Assembly (NCBI GenBank): GCA_028565635.1
Contig: JAOXYB010037817.1
Location: 2,302-13,491 of the forward strand
DNA: 11,190 nt
Direction: 5' to 3'
Source of the DNA: Phoronis ovalis
Lineage: Eukaryota > Phoronida > Phoronidae
Shown: positions 1 to 8,585 of the stretch, in pieces
Layout: each line of letters starts with the position of its first letter
Position numbering within the stretch: position 1 is the first letter of the stretch
Program-made: the position numbers and the translations under genes
The notes under the pieces: model-generated
Seen by the model: the letters and a program-made list of their open reading frames with translations, nothing else
The model's database searches: none
What the model was told of the DNA's origin: nothing

Positions 1-2272
1 TTGTGCAGAAATTGATGCAAGTCAAACAGAAGTAGGACACGAAGTGATAGAACCTCCTCCGCCTGATGTATCGGAGTTATCAAGAACTACTTTTGAGAAA
101 CTTACAGCATACCTACAAGGAGAACTAACTAGTAAGCCAAACGGTGACACCCTGGAGTGCAAGCTTATCTTTGCCTGCATAAACAAAAAATGACGTTAAA
201 ATACATTTATTAAAGAAAGCTAGATTTATGTGACTGCATGATCATGCATAATTTTATTCTTGTATTTCTGCTAAAGAATAGTAATATATTTTGCTACATC
301 AACTGTCACACATTTGTTGCAGTTTGTTAAATGCATTCCAGAGTTGGTCCATCAAAGTGGAATTTTGAGAGCTATAAAGGTAAATGATTAACCCTTTTTT
401 TGCAAGGCTTATTTTTTGTTTTAATTAAAATATATTATTTTATAGGCACCTGTGAAGATTATAAACTCCTGGAACAAATGAATAGGGCTACCCTACTAAA
501 ATATGCCGAAATGAAACAGATAGCTGTAAATATCAACACAACAGTACATGATTTAAATGAAAAATGTAAGACATTTCACACTTGAGCTGGAATTAAGAAA
601 CAATGTTAAATCCACAATTTTAAATAGAGGGTTTTCACTATTTAAGGCTAAGCTGGACCCACTGTTTAAATAAAAATTCGTGAAAAATCCGCATTACATT
701 TTTTTTTACTCAAAATAGATGTTTTCTAAAACTTTAACATTCAAGCTATGTCATTAATGGTATTTTCAAACTATTGTGTAAAGTGTATGAAATTTAATTA
801 GCATTTACTTGCACCCTTCAAAAATCGTTAGGTACATCCTACGGGAAAACCCAGTAGATCAAAATTCGGGCTAACTATATTTTTAGCAAGTAATCGATAT
901 TACCATAATTTGTATTTGACCATTTTTAAATTGCACCAAGCATTTTGGTTATATAATCAATTTAGTTTTTTTAGCAAATAAAAAAGTACCTTTTTTTAAA
1001 TATTAATTAATAATTCAAAGATTATTCACGGTATTTACAATTCGGTCGTAACAAATAATGGAAATATCGTTGTCTTCTTAAAAACGTAGTTAGCTCCAAT
1101 TTAGATCCCCAGGATTTTGCTGTAGGATGTACCTTATGACTTTTACGAGGTGTCATAAAACATTAATCAAATTTTATGCATTGCACACACAAGTCTAAAA
1201 ATATCACCATAACATAGCATGAATGTTAAAGTTTCAGAATAAAATTATTTTGTGTGAAAAAATGCAATGCGGATTTTTCACGAATTTTTCTTTTAACAGT
1301 AACGAGGGTCTAACTTAGCCTTAAAGCTATGTTCTTGGTATGTTCTATTTAAAGTACAACATAACTTTTAATAGTTTGATTTACCTATTTAGAGTATAAA
1401 TAAAGTTTAATTGTAAACATGATTAAACGTAATTGGTTAAAACATGATTGTGAATTGGTGATGTTTTTAGCGGGGGAAGCATATTTTGTCGACACAAAGT
1501 TTATGTGGATAAACATTTTGTATCTTTAACTCCAGATAAAAATCTACAGCCATATCTTGATCAAATAGACCAAATTGAAGAAAATGTGGCCAATCTTGAA
1601 GAAACAGCTTATAAATTGGATGCATATTCTAAACGTTTAGGTAAATGTCTTAAAATAATATTGTAATTTGTTTAGAGTCAGTTACAGGATAGGAATTCTT
1701 GTTTGTACTGCCCTGTAATGTGAACTTTTGTGTAAAGTATAATTGGTTCCTAGAATTTAGAGCGACCCATCTGAGAAGTGAATTTTTCGAATTATTATTG
1801 TTTTGTAAAAAAAATTTTTTTAAAAGTTACATGATAAAATGGCCAATATCCAGGTTTAGTATTCAAGTATGATGGTTTCAAAATTTTTAGAGCAACAGTA
1901 TACAAAAATTTTTTAATGTCAATCTTTCGTATGCTGTGGTATATAGCTATCACTAAGGCTGGACCAAAAAGAAATCTTATGACTGCTTCAAATTTTGGCT
2001 TTTTCATTTTTATTATTTTTGTAAACCTTGTTTAATGGGCGCAATCACTTCAAAAATTTTAATTTGGTATTTCAATTTTTTTTTATATTTATTTTTTTCT
2101 TTTAACACTGAAAAAAATAGCACAACCAAATTAGTTTTAAGGGTTTTTACCTGTTAAACAATATTTTTGAAAATAAACATTTAATTATTTTTATGACTTT
2201 TGCTAGATTAATGATTAGAAATGATGTTGTCTTTTTGTAGAAGCAAAGTATAAACAACTGGAGAAGAAGTGA
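1..2272 (+). CDS. BLOC1S2: BLOC-1 complex subunit 2 (BLOS2), 5'-partial, four exons
   Basis: Small coiled-coil subunit shared by BLOC-1 (lysosome-related organelle biogenesis) and BORC (lysosome positioning), cytosolic on endolysosomal membranes; vertebrate BLOS2 is also reported at centrosomes. Exons: <1-131, 446-565, 1536-1640, 2241-2272, with stop TGA at 2270-2272. Splice borders are A|GTAAGC, ATAG|GC, T|GTAAGA, CCAG|AT, G|GTAAAT and GTAG|AA. All three introns are phase 1 and rejoin conserved codons exactly. The visible protein has 128 residues; human is about 142, so roughly 15 N-terminal residues are missing. Conserved blocks in order: AYLQGELT (about 36-43), [10 protein letters not shown] (47-56), [13 protein letters not shown] (around 60-72), LQPYLDQI (87-94), [15 protein letters not shown] (about 108-122) and a lysine-rich end, LEKK. 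The acidic, proline-rich N-terminal stretch (EPPPPD) is divergent, as is usual for this family. No frameshift or stop interrupts the spliced frame. Exon 1 may begin upstream of the window or at the CAG at 6-8; this cannot be decided here. Confidence 0.96.
323..379 (+). other. candidate cryptic or poison cassette exon in BLOC1S2 intron 1
   Basis: A 57-base segment is bordered by TTTGTTGCAG on the left (AG at 321-322) and AAAG|GTAAAT on the right (GT at 380-381), both good splice signals. Read in the phase imposed by exon 1 (one base carried over), it gives ATT TGT TAA, so inclusion would end translation after two codons and probably send the mRNA to nonsense-mediated decay. Read from its own first base it is open for 19 codons, but that frame does not fit the gene. 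The segment is absent from the normal protein, because exon 1 joins exon 2 perfectly without it. It may be an unused pseudo-exon. Confidence 0.35.
642..645. repeat. left TTAA target-site duplication of the foldback element
   Basis: TTAA directly precedes the terminal inverted repeat GGCTAAG; the partner copy is at 1321-1324. Confidence 0.65.
646..1320. mobile_element. 675-bp foldback MITE with TTAA flanks, in BLOC1S2 intron 2
   Basis: The two halves are imperfect reverse complements over almost their whole length. The left end starts GGCTAAGCTGGACCC and the reverse complement of the right end starts GGCTAAGTTAGACCC. Deeper matches include ATTCGTGAAAAATCCGCAT (about 677-695) against its exact complement (about 1267-1285), and GGTACATCCTACGG (about 831-844) against the matching block near 1120-1133. 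The centre is near 983. The tetramer TTAA abuts both ends (642-645 and 1321-1324), consistent with a TTAA target-site duplication as made by piggyBac-type transposases. There is no open frame of useful length, so it is non-autonomous. Because TTAA is itself palindromic, a TA duplication with a longer terminal repeat cannot be fully excluded. Confidence 0.85.
1321..1324. repeat. right TTAA target-site duplication of the foldback element
   Basis: TTAA directly follows the terminal inverted repeat CTTAGCC; the partner copy is at 642-645. Confidence 0.65.
1641..2240 (+). other. BLOC1S2: BLOC1S2 intron 3, AT-rich, no recognised content
   Basis: The intron opens with GTAAATGT and ends CTTTTTGTAG, with a T-rich tract before the acceptor. 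It contains long A and T runs (for example around 1802-1825 and 2076-2110). A 70-codon minus-strand open frame at 1795-2007 resembles no family I know and sits inside the intron, so I treat it as chance. AAGGCTGGACC at about 1955-1965 loosely recalls the end of the foldback element in intron 2, but no matching inverted partner was found. Confidence 0.8.
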
Positions 2273-2611
2273 TGGTAGAAATTCTTTTATATGGGAATCT
2301 ATACAAGTCATTTGGAATATTAAATTATGATTTATTATCTCTCTAAGTTGTATGCTTATTGTGTCTTATAGCAGATGCACTGTTGCATTACTGACATTAA
2401 CTTGCATCTCTTATCTGGTAGCTAAAATGTCTTACATTGCACATCTTAGATTGAATTTGTATTTAATAACATATGTTTGGGTCATGAGCTGTAAATAATT
2501 TATGTAATTTGTAAAAATAACCTAAAAATATATATAATATGAGAAAATTATATAAAGAACTTACAGATAAAAAATGTTAAAATAAAACTAATAAAAGTGT
2601 TTAATCTAAAA
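2273..2611 (+). other. BLOC1S2: BLOC1S2 3' untranslated region
   Basis: This AT-rich stretch runs from the stop codon to the doubled poly(A) signal and has no open frame of note. Its length, about 330 bases, is ordinary. The exact cleavage site cannot be read from sequence alone; the position given is where the minisatellite begins, just beyond the signal. Confidence 0.65.
2581..2595 (+). terminator. doubled poly(A) signal of BLOC1S2
   Basis: Two canonical AATAAA hexamers lie in tandem at 2581-2586 and 2590-2595. A GTGTTT tract follows at 2597-2602, as expected for a downstream GU-rich element. They lie about 310 bases after the BLOC1S2 stop on the same strand, with no nearer AATAAA in the 3' UTR. 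Confidence 0.7.
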
Positions 2612-2875
2612 TTTTTACCATGGGATATCTTTTTTTATGTTTATTTGACAATTTTTTCCAGTGGATCTTTATTTTGCAAATGTCTTTTTTACCATGGGGT
2701 ACCGTAAAATAAATAATTAATTACCATTGGTGTATTTCTTGAAAAAAAATTCCGTTGATAACTTTTTTACCATGGGGTGTACTTTTCGAGAATTTTTTTA
2801 CCATGGGATATGGTTTTCCAAAACAATTTTACCATGGGGTATATTTTTGGAAAGCAATTTTTACCATGGGTACCT
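2612..2875. repeat. degenerate minisatellite built on TTTTTACCATGGGGT
   Basis: ACCATGG recurs at 2617, 2691, 2769, 2800, 2831 and 2863, with decayed copies at 2657 (TCCAGTGG) and 2723 (ACCATTGG). Spacings are 40, 34, 32, 46, 31, 31 and 32 bases. The core is a T-run, then ACCATGGGGTATA, then a T-run with GGAAA or similar before the next T-run. The last three units are the most regular. The array fills the gap between the BLOC1S2 poly(A) site and the next promoter. Overlapping short open frames on both strands here simply read the repeat and are not genes. Confidence 0.85.
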
Positions 2876-3005
2876 GGGGTCTCGCACCCAAACAATGTTT
2901 CTGTTAAGTACCCCTTAGAAACGGTGAGTGTAACTTTAGTCACATTCGCCAGGTGCCGCACTATTACCGAGCTGGGAAGTTGATTAAAACATGGAACAGC
3001 CATAA

Positions 3006-3013
3006 TGACGTCA
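3006..3013. promoter_or_regulatory. full CRE palindrome (TGACGTCA)
   Basis: A perfect 8-base cAMP-response element, the binding site of CREB/ATF bZIP factors, lies 20 bases before the ATG at 3034. It sits in a locally GC-richer patch (about 2880-3115) that contrasts with the AT-rich surroundings. This position suits a core promoter or the very start of a 5' UTR. Binding is inferred from the motif only. Confidence 0.5.
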
Positions 3014-3033
3014 CATAGGTCAAACCAAGTAAA

Positions 3034-3115
3034 ATGGCTACCGGGGTTAGGTGGAAAGGTCTTTTGGCCTGGATTTCGGGAGTTTTAATATCTTTACTAT
3101 GTTTTACAGAATATG
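3034..3115 (+). CDS. first coding exon of an unidentified secreted or membrane protein (3' partial)
   Basis: The ATG is in good context (AAAATGG) and opens a 27-codon frame plus one base, ending at ATG|GTAAGTATT, a near-perfect donor (GT at 3116-3117, phase 1). The peptide has a short basic N-region (MATGVRWK), a hydrophobic core (GLLAWISGVLISLLCF, residues 9-24) and then TEY. This is the pattern of a signal peptide or a single membrane anchor. A phase-1 intron just after a signal peptide is common in genes for secreted and cell-surface proteins. A CRE 20 bases upstream and a GC-richer context support a real gene start. I do not recognise the protein and cannot place its next exon with confidence; the intron may run beyond the window. 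Confidence 0.6.
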
Positions 3116-3955
3116 GTAAGTATTAAAAATCACAAATTTATGCATTTATCTTTATAATTCGGTTGATACAATTGTTGAGGCATTATGAGATCCATTATAA
3201 AAACGCTTATAATTATAAGTGTAACATGCATCCCAACCAGTGCCCGAACTTTCTTTAGTTTTCTTATGAAGTTATGTAGTTTAGTGAAGTTTTTAAACTT
3301 GTTGTACTTTAATATGTATGATTTTACCAGTACACAACTTTGTTCGCTTTATAGAAGGTACGAGTAATGTCTTAAGTTCAGTAACATGGCTTATATATAG
3401 ATTCGAACTGTTAATTTTATAAAGTTTGTTTTCCAAAAAATATTCCGTCTCTTTGTCTGCTCTGTCGAACTTAGTATCCTTACGTTCAGTGACTAGTTTC
3501 CAAGTTTTGACACCTGGTCTTCATTTCCTTCTAAATTTTTAGAGGGTCATAGTGTCTAGATGGTGAACGGGATTTCTATTTACAAGAATCACGTACGTAC
3601 CTAAAAAACAACCGAACAGAAAACAATCCAATCCAGCTTTTTATAAATCCTATCGTTTTAAAACTCTATTAAGTTTGGCCTGGTAATACTAGTCTGCGAT
3701 TAAAATTATTTATAAAAACTGTACTTAAATGCTCGATTTTCTTTTCAAATTTGTCTTTAATGATACTTGTCACACACTGAACTCATAAACAAATATTTTC
3801 ACAAGGAAAAGTCATAATTTGGAATGTATGTTATTGTATTGGGCTAACTATATTTTAAATAATAGAATTGTTTATATATGGCCAAGGTTGTTGACAATAT
3901 ATTGCATGAATTATGATTGATTGTACAAACTGTTTACTTATCTTTTTTCATTCAG
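3116..3955 (+). other. probable intron (donor 3116, candidate acceptor 3954-3955)
   Basis: The stretch starts GTAAGTATT and ends at the cleanest acceptor seen near this gene, TCTTTTTTCATTCAG. Inside is AT-rich DNA with no convincing exon. A 60-codon open frame at 3185-3367 has no recognisable motif and no splice or promoter context, so I treat it as chance. If the 3954-3955 acceptor is unused, the intron continues to the right. Confidence 0.4.
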
Positions 3956-3990
3956 GCTACTGTTCTTGTATTATGTCTCCTAGAATATAA
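3956..3990 (+). CDS. possible second and last coding exon of the 3034 gene (micro-ORF)
   Basis: Joining the single leftover G at 3115 to GC at 3956-3957 keeps the frame open for GYCSCIMSPRI and then TAA at 3988-3990. The spliced product would be a 38-residue peptide: a hydrophobic segment followed by a cysteine-bearing tail. The acceptor is strong, but such a short product may equally mean that the real next exon lies elsewhere and this AG is a decoy. Everything after the stop would then be a very long 3' UTR, for which there is no direct evidence. Confidence 0.2.
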
Positions 3991-4344
3991 AGGTTATTCC
4001 ATAGAGAGAGAGTTATACACTTAAGTCATATCTTTGTAAAACTCTAAAGAATCAAAATATCATTTGAAAACAAGTTTAAGAAATATGTCAGCAAGTTTAC
4101 TGGTGTTAGATTTACTCTTATTTCATGGCGATGTAAGCAGCTATTAATTAGTCTTTCTTTTTAAACGCTACTAACATAAGCCAATTTTTGCTGGAATCAT
4201 AGTATTAAACTATTATAGTTCTTGTAGTAATTTTGAAAATACCAGAAACTTTGTTCAAGATTCATGCCTCTGAGCTGCAAAGAAATTAATTCATCCATTA
4301 TGACTTTTTAAAGTCAAATTAGAAATTTTGCAATATTATGTTCT

Positions 4345-4362
4345 TACTGTATTAATACAGTA
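4345..4362. repeat. 18-base perfect palindrome
   Basis: TACTGTATTAATACAGTA reads the same on both strands. In AT-rich DNA an isolated palindrome of this length is unusual but not decisive. It is not linked to any larger hairpin that I can see. Confidence 0.6.
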
Positions 4363-5608
4363 TTCCATTTGTGCTATTTATCCTAAATCAGGGTTAATTT
4401 TATAATTTGTTAATGAATCTCATAATGACTTCAGGAATGTGTACTATGGTATCTAGAAGTTGTATAGTTTAATAGTTTGCATGTTATGCAGGTATTATTA
4501 GTTTCATAGAAGCTACCAGTTAAAACCAAATTATGTATGAACCACCAGTGTATGGTTGGTGTTTACTGTTTTAAATCCTCCAACATGAAATGAACATATT
4601 TGCATCAGGGGTCACTGTAAGTAAGACATAATATACACACAGCTTTTTTTGTCTATTTGTTTAATTTGTTCATATATTGTTTTAATTTGGTAATTCTGTA
4701 TTGTTGTAATTATTTTCCCTGTATTGTTAAAAAGATTGATGCATTTCTAATTCACATTATCTTGATGGTTTGTGAATTAAAAAACAAGTAATTGCTCATT
4801 TATGGTGTTTTCATGACTACAGTAAAGTTCCAAGATGTCACTGTTTAAATTTCTGTTTCAAATGTAATTCTGCCAGTAAAGCACTAAAATGTCCTGCTTC
4901 TTAATATGCTACTCATTTAGACAATACTAAAGAAATGTGCTATGATGTCTCAGTTTTGTAACTTGTGGTAGAATTCATGACCACAAACTGGCAAATTGAT
5001 GATACTCATAGGAATACCTTTTATACTTCTACTTCAATATTGAGCTATCATTGAGGGTAACACTTTTTGTGCAGCAGTGACTTAATATCAGCCTGTTTAT
5101 TTTACATTAGTTCCAACATTTGGTTGCATAATTAAATGAGATAGTATGTGGATTTTTGGACAGTTCAGGACAAACCAATAGTATATATATCCTGTAGGCT
5201 AGGACCATATTTCCTTTCCTTGCTTTAAGATTGGCCCATATTAGTTTCAAGCTGAAGGTGAGCATTTGTTCCATTTGAAGACTTGTTTGCCAGTGTAAAA
5301 GTAAAAGTTAAATTCTGGACTACTGATAATGTCTGTAGTTTTTATATAGTATGTAATTGTTTCAATAGCAATATTGTCTCCCACAAATATAATGCTTATT
5401 CAGGGCCACATCATATTTGTTAGCTTTTTTAGGCACAGGATATATAAACTGTGAACATATTTTTTGCTTTCATCCTCCATGTGTTTTGTTAGAAGGGTGA
5501 TGTTAGAATTCTTTTTATGTTAGGTCAACCTTCTATAAAATATGCTTGCATGTAAACTTTTACCGACTTAGCGTATTTGCTCTAAAAATCACCCCATTTC
5601 AATACTTG

Positions 5609-5620
5609 CCCCCCCCCCCC
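5609..5620. repeat. poly-C homopolymer (12 C)
   Basis: Twelve consecutive cytosines in otherwise AT-rich sequence. The length is likely variable between individuals and prone to sequencing error. Confidence 0.9.
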
Positions 5621-7182
5621 AAACAATTGTCCCGCCTGACAACTATTATGAATAATCATCCCATGGTTGCAATTTGAAGACCATATGAATAATGCAAAAT
5701 AATATGCCATCAGATTTTAATACATTGTTATGGATAGTTGATTATCTCTAGATGATGAGTTGGGTTTTAAAAAATTAGTTATTACTATTTATTATTAATA
5801 CTTCCTCACATCTGAGATCTTCATCAATAACGAACATACTTTGCAGAAATACCATGCCAAGAACAGTTGGAGGTGATATATTAAGTGTTCAGCACTTGAA
5901 TTCACAATAATTGTGTTTCCACATGAAGCCTTTTTATATGTTATTGTACAGATCCCTTGGTATGGGACCACCCTGGTCATACTTAAGTACAGATACAGCT
6001 TTATTCTTTTTAAAATATTTATTTTGCATTACAAACAGAAAATTTGCCTTATGTTGTTATCAAAAAAGTTTTAAAATTCTTGAATATTCAGTCCAGGGGT
6101 ATAAACACATTTTAATTCAGCACTTCTTTTAGTGATCATCCTAAGAAAATACAATAATGTAAATTATATGAGATGCTTATTGGGACTTTTAGTGCAGATT
6201 TTAAGTTTTCAGTGTTCAAATTGGCAACATGCTGTTGTGTTTCAGCATGACTGCCTGTTTCTGTAACAGACCATATAACTCAACACTATTTGTGGTAGAC
6301 ATGTATGATAGATGTAAGGTATTTGCATGAGGTGTGAAACCTGTACCAGTCCTAAACATGGGAATGCTATGCTAATGTAAAAACAGTCTGTCTTGTAACT
6401 TAACTAAAAGATCTTATGCTGGAAAACTAGACCACAGAAGTTACTATTAAAGAGAAGAACAATACTTTAATGAGAGGTCACAAGTTACATGTAATGTTGG
6501 ATAATAAATTTGCCAAAAATAAAGTGACCACCAGCATCTCCCAGCATCCACCTCTGATGTAAACTTATATTGCAATTCCTGAAAAACAAATTGTTGAACA
6601 TGCCTGTGTGTATAATGATTTACCCTGGTTTGTATGATATTTCACTGTGACCTAACAGACATTTACAATTTCACCATGCATGGTCCAAATATGGAACTTG
6701 TTGTCTGTCAGGTGATCACTATAACTACTAGTTAAGTTTGCATTCATATGGTATCAATATATAATATGTATATACATCAATGGTTGTTCATGTAATCCAG
6801 TTATCAGTTGTTAAATGACAAACTGGGTGACTAATGCAAATGTCTTTGAATTTGAGTATGAAATGAAAAACTTCACTTCTCATGCATTTGTGATGCTGCT
6901 ATTTAATGATTAGTGTGTTTGCTAATCATAACTGATACTTGCTTAACTATACTGTTTTATGGATTAGATAGAAGAAATAATCAATAGCAACAAACTTGAG
7001 AATTGTAAATTATCTATCTTTGATGTTGTGCTTTATAATGGTATGTAGTCCGGTTGATATTGTTTAAAATGGGATAGAAAAGAGACGCTTTCATGCTTTG
7101 TATTTTTCTGCTCAAAGTTATCTATTTTATTACGCAAGTGCATAAAACACTGCATTTGACATGGTTTATACTGTACTGAACA

Positions 7183-7202
7183 CACACCACCACCCCCCCC
7201 CC
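7183..7202. repeat. CA/CAC tract running into ten C
   Basis: A short CA-rich stretch (about 7180-7192) leads into ten cytosines at 7193-7202. It is a low-complexity tract with no coding meaning. Confidence 0.8.
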
Positions 7203-8022
7203 ATTATTTTCAAACTTAGCAACTTGTTATGAAGCATGTTGAAAATGTAAGAATTAAACAAAAAGCTATTTCCAACCAAATAGTTAGATAACATTGTAAG
7301 CCATTTGTAACTGTCCAGCACAAAGTCTAAATCAGTATTAAACCGCAAGCAGCACCGGCGGAAGACTAGATCTGCAATATATTTGATCTTGTAAAACTTA
7401 TAAGTATAAATTAAATTTTTAATAAAGAATCACCTGGACGTGATATTATTGTCTGTCATGGATGCATCTGTATCAGCATCATGAACTCATATTTTTAGTG
7501 GCTGCTGTAATTACGTTTTCATTTTATATACTACAGTAAAACTGAAAATATATATATCTGGAATATATTAATATGAAAAAGATACAATGTTTGCACAGTG
7601 AGAAATGACAGAATGGTGTGAATTGATTTGTGGACCAAGAAGTATTATGCAGTTTAATTTGTATTGATCTTTTGGGCATTTACATAATGAATTAATTTCA
7701 TTACTGTACATAAAGAAATCAAGTTGGCCTAATTGATTGTCAAGAGTTGTTTCATATAATTTGCTTTGATGTTGTTTGTTGGTGATTTTCACTGTATAGA
7801 TGTAATTGTGTCTAGGTCCCAAAGGGAGAGATTTTAGGATTACTGTTATAATAAGCATAAAATTGATTTTCATAGTTTTTGGGTTAATTACATTTAACAT
7901 GAAGTGTTCTTATTAAATTGTAACATTCAGTTAGGTCAGTCATCTTTGTCCCATGGGGACAAGCTCCAATTGCTATGCCACTCTTGTCAGTTTTTGCTTT
8001 CTCTGTCTCTCTCTACGTGCAG

Positions 8023-8089
8023 TTTCTCTGTTCGTCCAGTTGATGAAAACGACAGTTGGACACTAGTGAAGGACAAAACAGTTAGATAA
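8023..8089 (+). other. candidate terminal exon after a strong pyrimidine-tract acceptor
   Basis: A long pyrimidine tract (7991-8015, CTTTCTCTGTCTCTCTCT and neighbours) precedes CGTGCAG, with AG at 8021-8022: a textbook acceptor. In phase 2 the following frame reads FSVRPVDENDSWTLVKDKTVR and then TAA at 8087-8089, with AATAAA overlapping the stop region (8089-8094). The stretch is more GC-rich than its surroundings and uses varied amino acids, unlike chance AT-rich frames. Its phase does not match the phase-1 donor at 3116, so at least one further exon would be needed between them. I do not recognise the tail, and all three frames are open through much of 7925-8040, which weakens the coding argument. 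Confidence 0.2.
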
Positions 8090-8099
8090 ATAAAAAGAA

Positions 8100-8275
8100 A
8101 TACTGTGATTTTCCACAACCCCCTCTAACCCCTGAAGAGATGCCCCTGGGTGTGATTTTTCATGAACAAAAACATCAATGACACGCCATAGTCATCAGCA
8201 GTGAGTGCCCTCAAGGATATCCTTGCTGTTGTAAAAGATGATCAGCATAGATAACATTACACCTACAACCGCCCT
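8100..8275. other. GC-richer non-repetitive island, possibly an old repeat or conserved element
   Basis: C-rich and G-rich words (CCCCCTCTAACCCCTG, GATGCCCCTGGG, GTGAGTGCCCTC) stand out from the AT-rich background. It includes a 14-base perfect palindrome, CAAGGATATCCTTG, at 8212-8225. No start codon with good context or clear splice pair defines an exon on either strand. A minus-strand frame is open for about 35 codons here but starts and ends without signals. Confidence 0.35.
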
Positions 8276-8585
8276 ATGAACTATAAATGTACATACTAAA
8301 GTAAATATGTATGATGGATGTGAGCTTATATTATACCTTTTTGGTAATATCTTTGTATTAGTGTTATATAGGCAGCACTTTAATTTTTCATTTATCGATC
8401 TGATTTGCTCCAGAAACTACATTTATTAACACTGCATTTTTAATATAATATTGCATTGTTTTCTTTGCAATTAATAACAATAACGGTTATTAATTCATTA
8501 TTTATTGTAAAAAATGCAATAAACTTGAAAGAATTAGTTGTTATAAAATATGTATTTTAAACAGTATGATTTTCCTTGTTCACAG

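Larger units (their letters stand above)
3991..7900. other. non-coding AT-rich stretch (long intron or 3' UTR), no gene seen
   Basis: Nearly 4 kb without an open frame that combines length, splice borders and a recognisable protein motif. It holds an 18-base palindrome (4345-4362), poly-C runs (5609-5620 and 7193-7202), an exon-like segment near 5198-5267 (open for 20 codons, ending AAG|GTGAGC), and scattered AATAAA hexamers (for example near 6517 and 7420). A 110-codon minus-strand open frame (7568-7900) is the longest in the window, but it is AT-biased, has no family motif, and sits where chance frames are expected. Confidence 0.6.

Noticed and set aside
400-585. 61-codon open frame starting upstream of BLOC1S2 exon 2
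   Set aside because: Its middle is the real exon 2 (446-565); the ends read into introns 1 and 2, as the perfect splice junctions show.
1950-1966. AAGGCTGGACC in intron 3 as a second copy of the foldback element end
   Set aside because: The match is short and imperfect, has no TTAA beside it, and has no inverted partner in the intron.
1795-2007. 70-codon minus-strand open frame in intron 3
   Set aside because: It has no recognisable domain and lies wholly in an intron of a plus-strand gene. A weak thought that it might be a transposase remnant was not supported by any motif.
2727-3003. Overlapping open frames on both strands (63, 78 and 68 codons)
   Set aside because: They read through the ACCATGG minisatellite; the repeated peptide pattern (FYHG, PWG) comes from the repeat unit.
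5198-5267. Exon-like segment ending AAG|GTGAGC, open for 20 codons
   Set aside because: The acceptor is weak, and in the phase needed after the 3115 donor it hits TAG at once.
7568-7900. 110-codon minus-strand open frame, the longest in the window
   Set aside because: The composition is that of translated AT-rich DNA. There is no motif, no splice or promoter context, and no similarity I can recognise. It would be worth reconsidering only if transcripts cover it.
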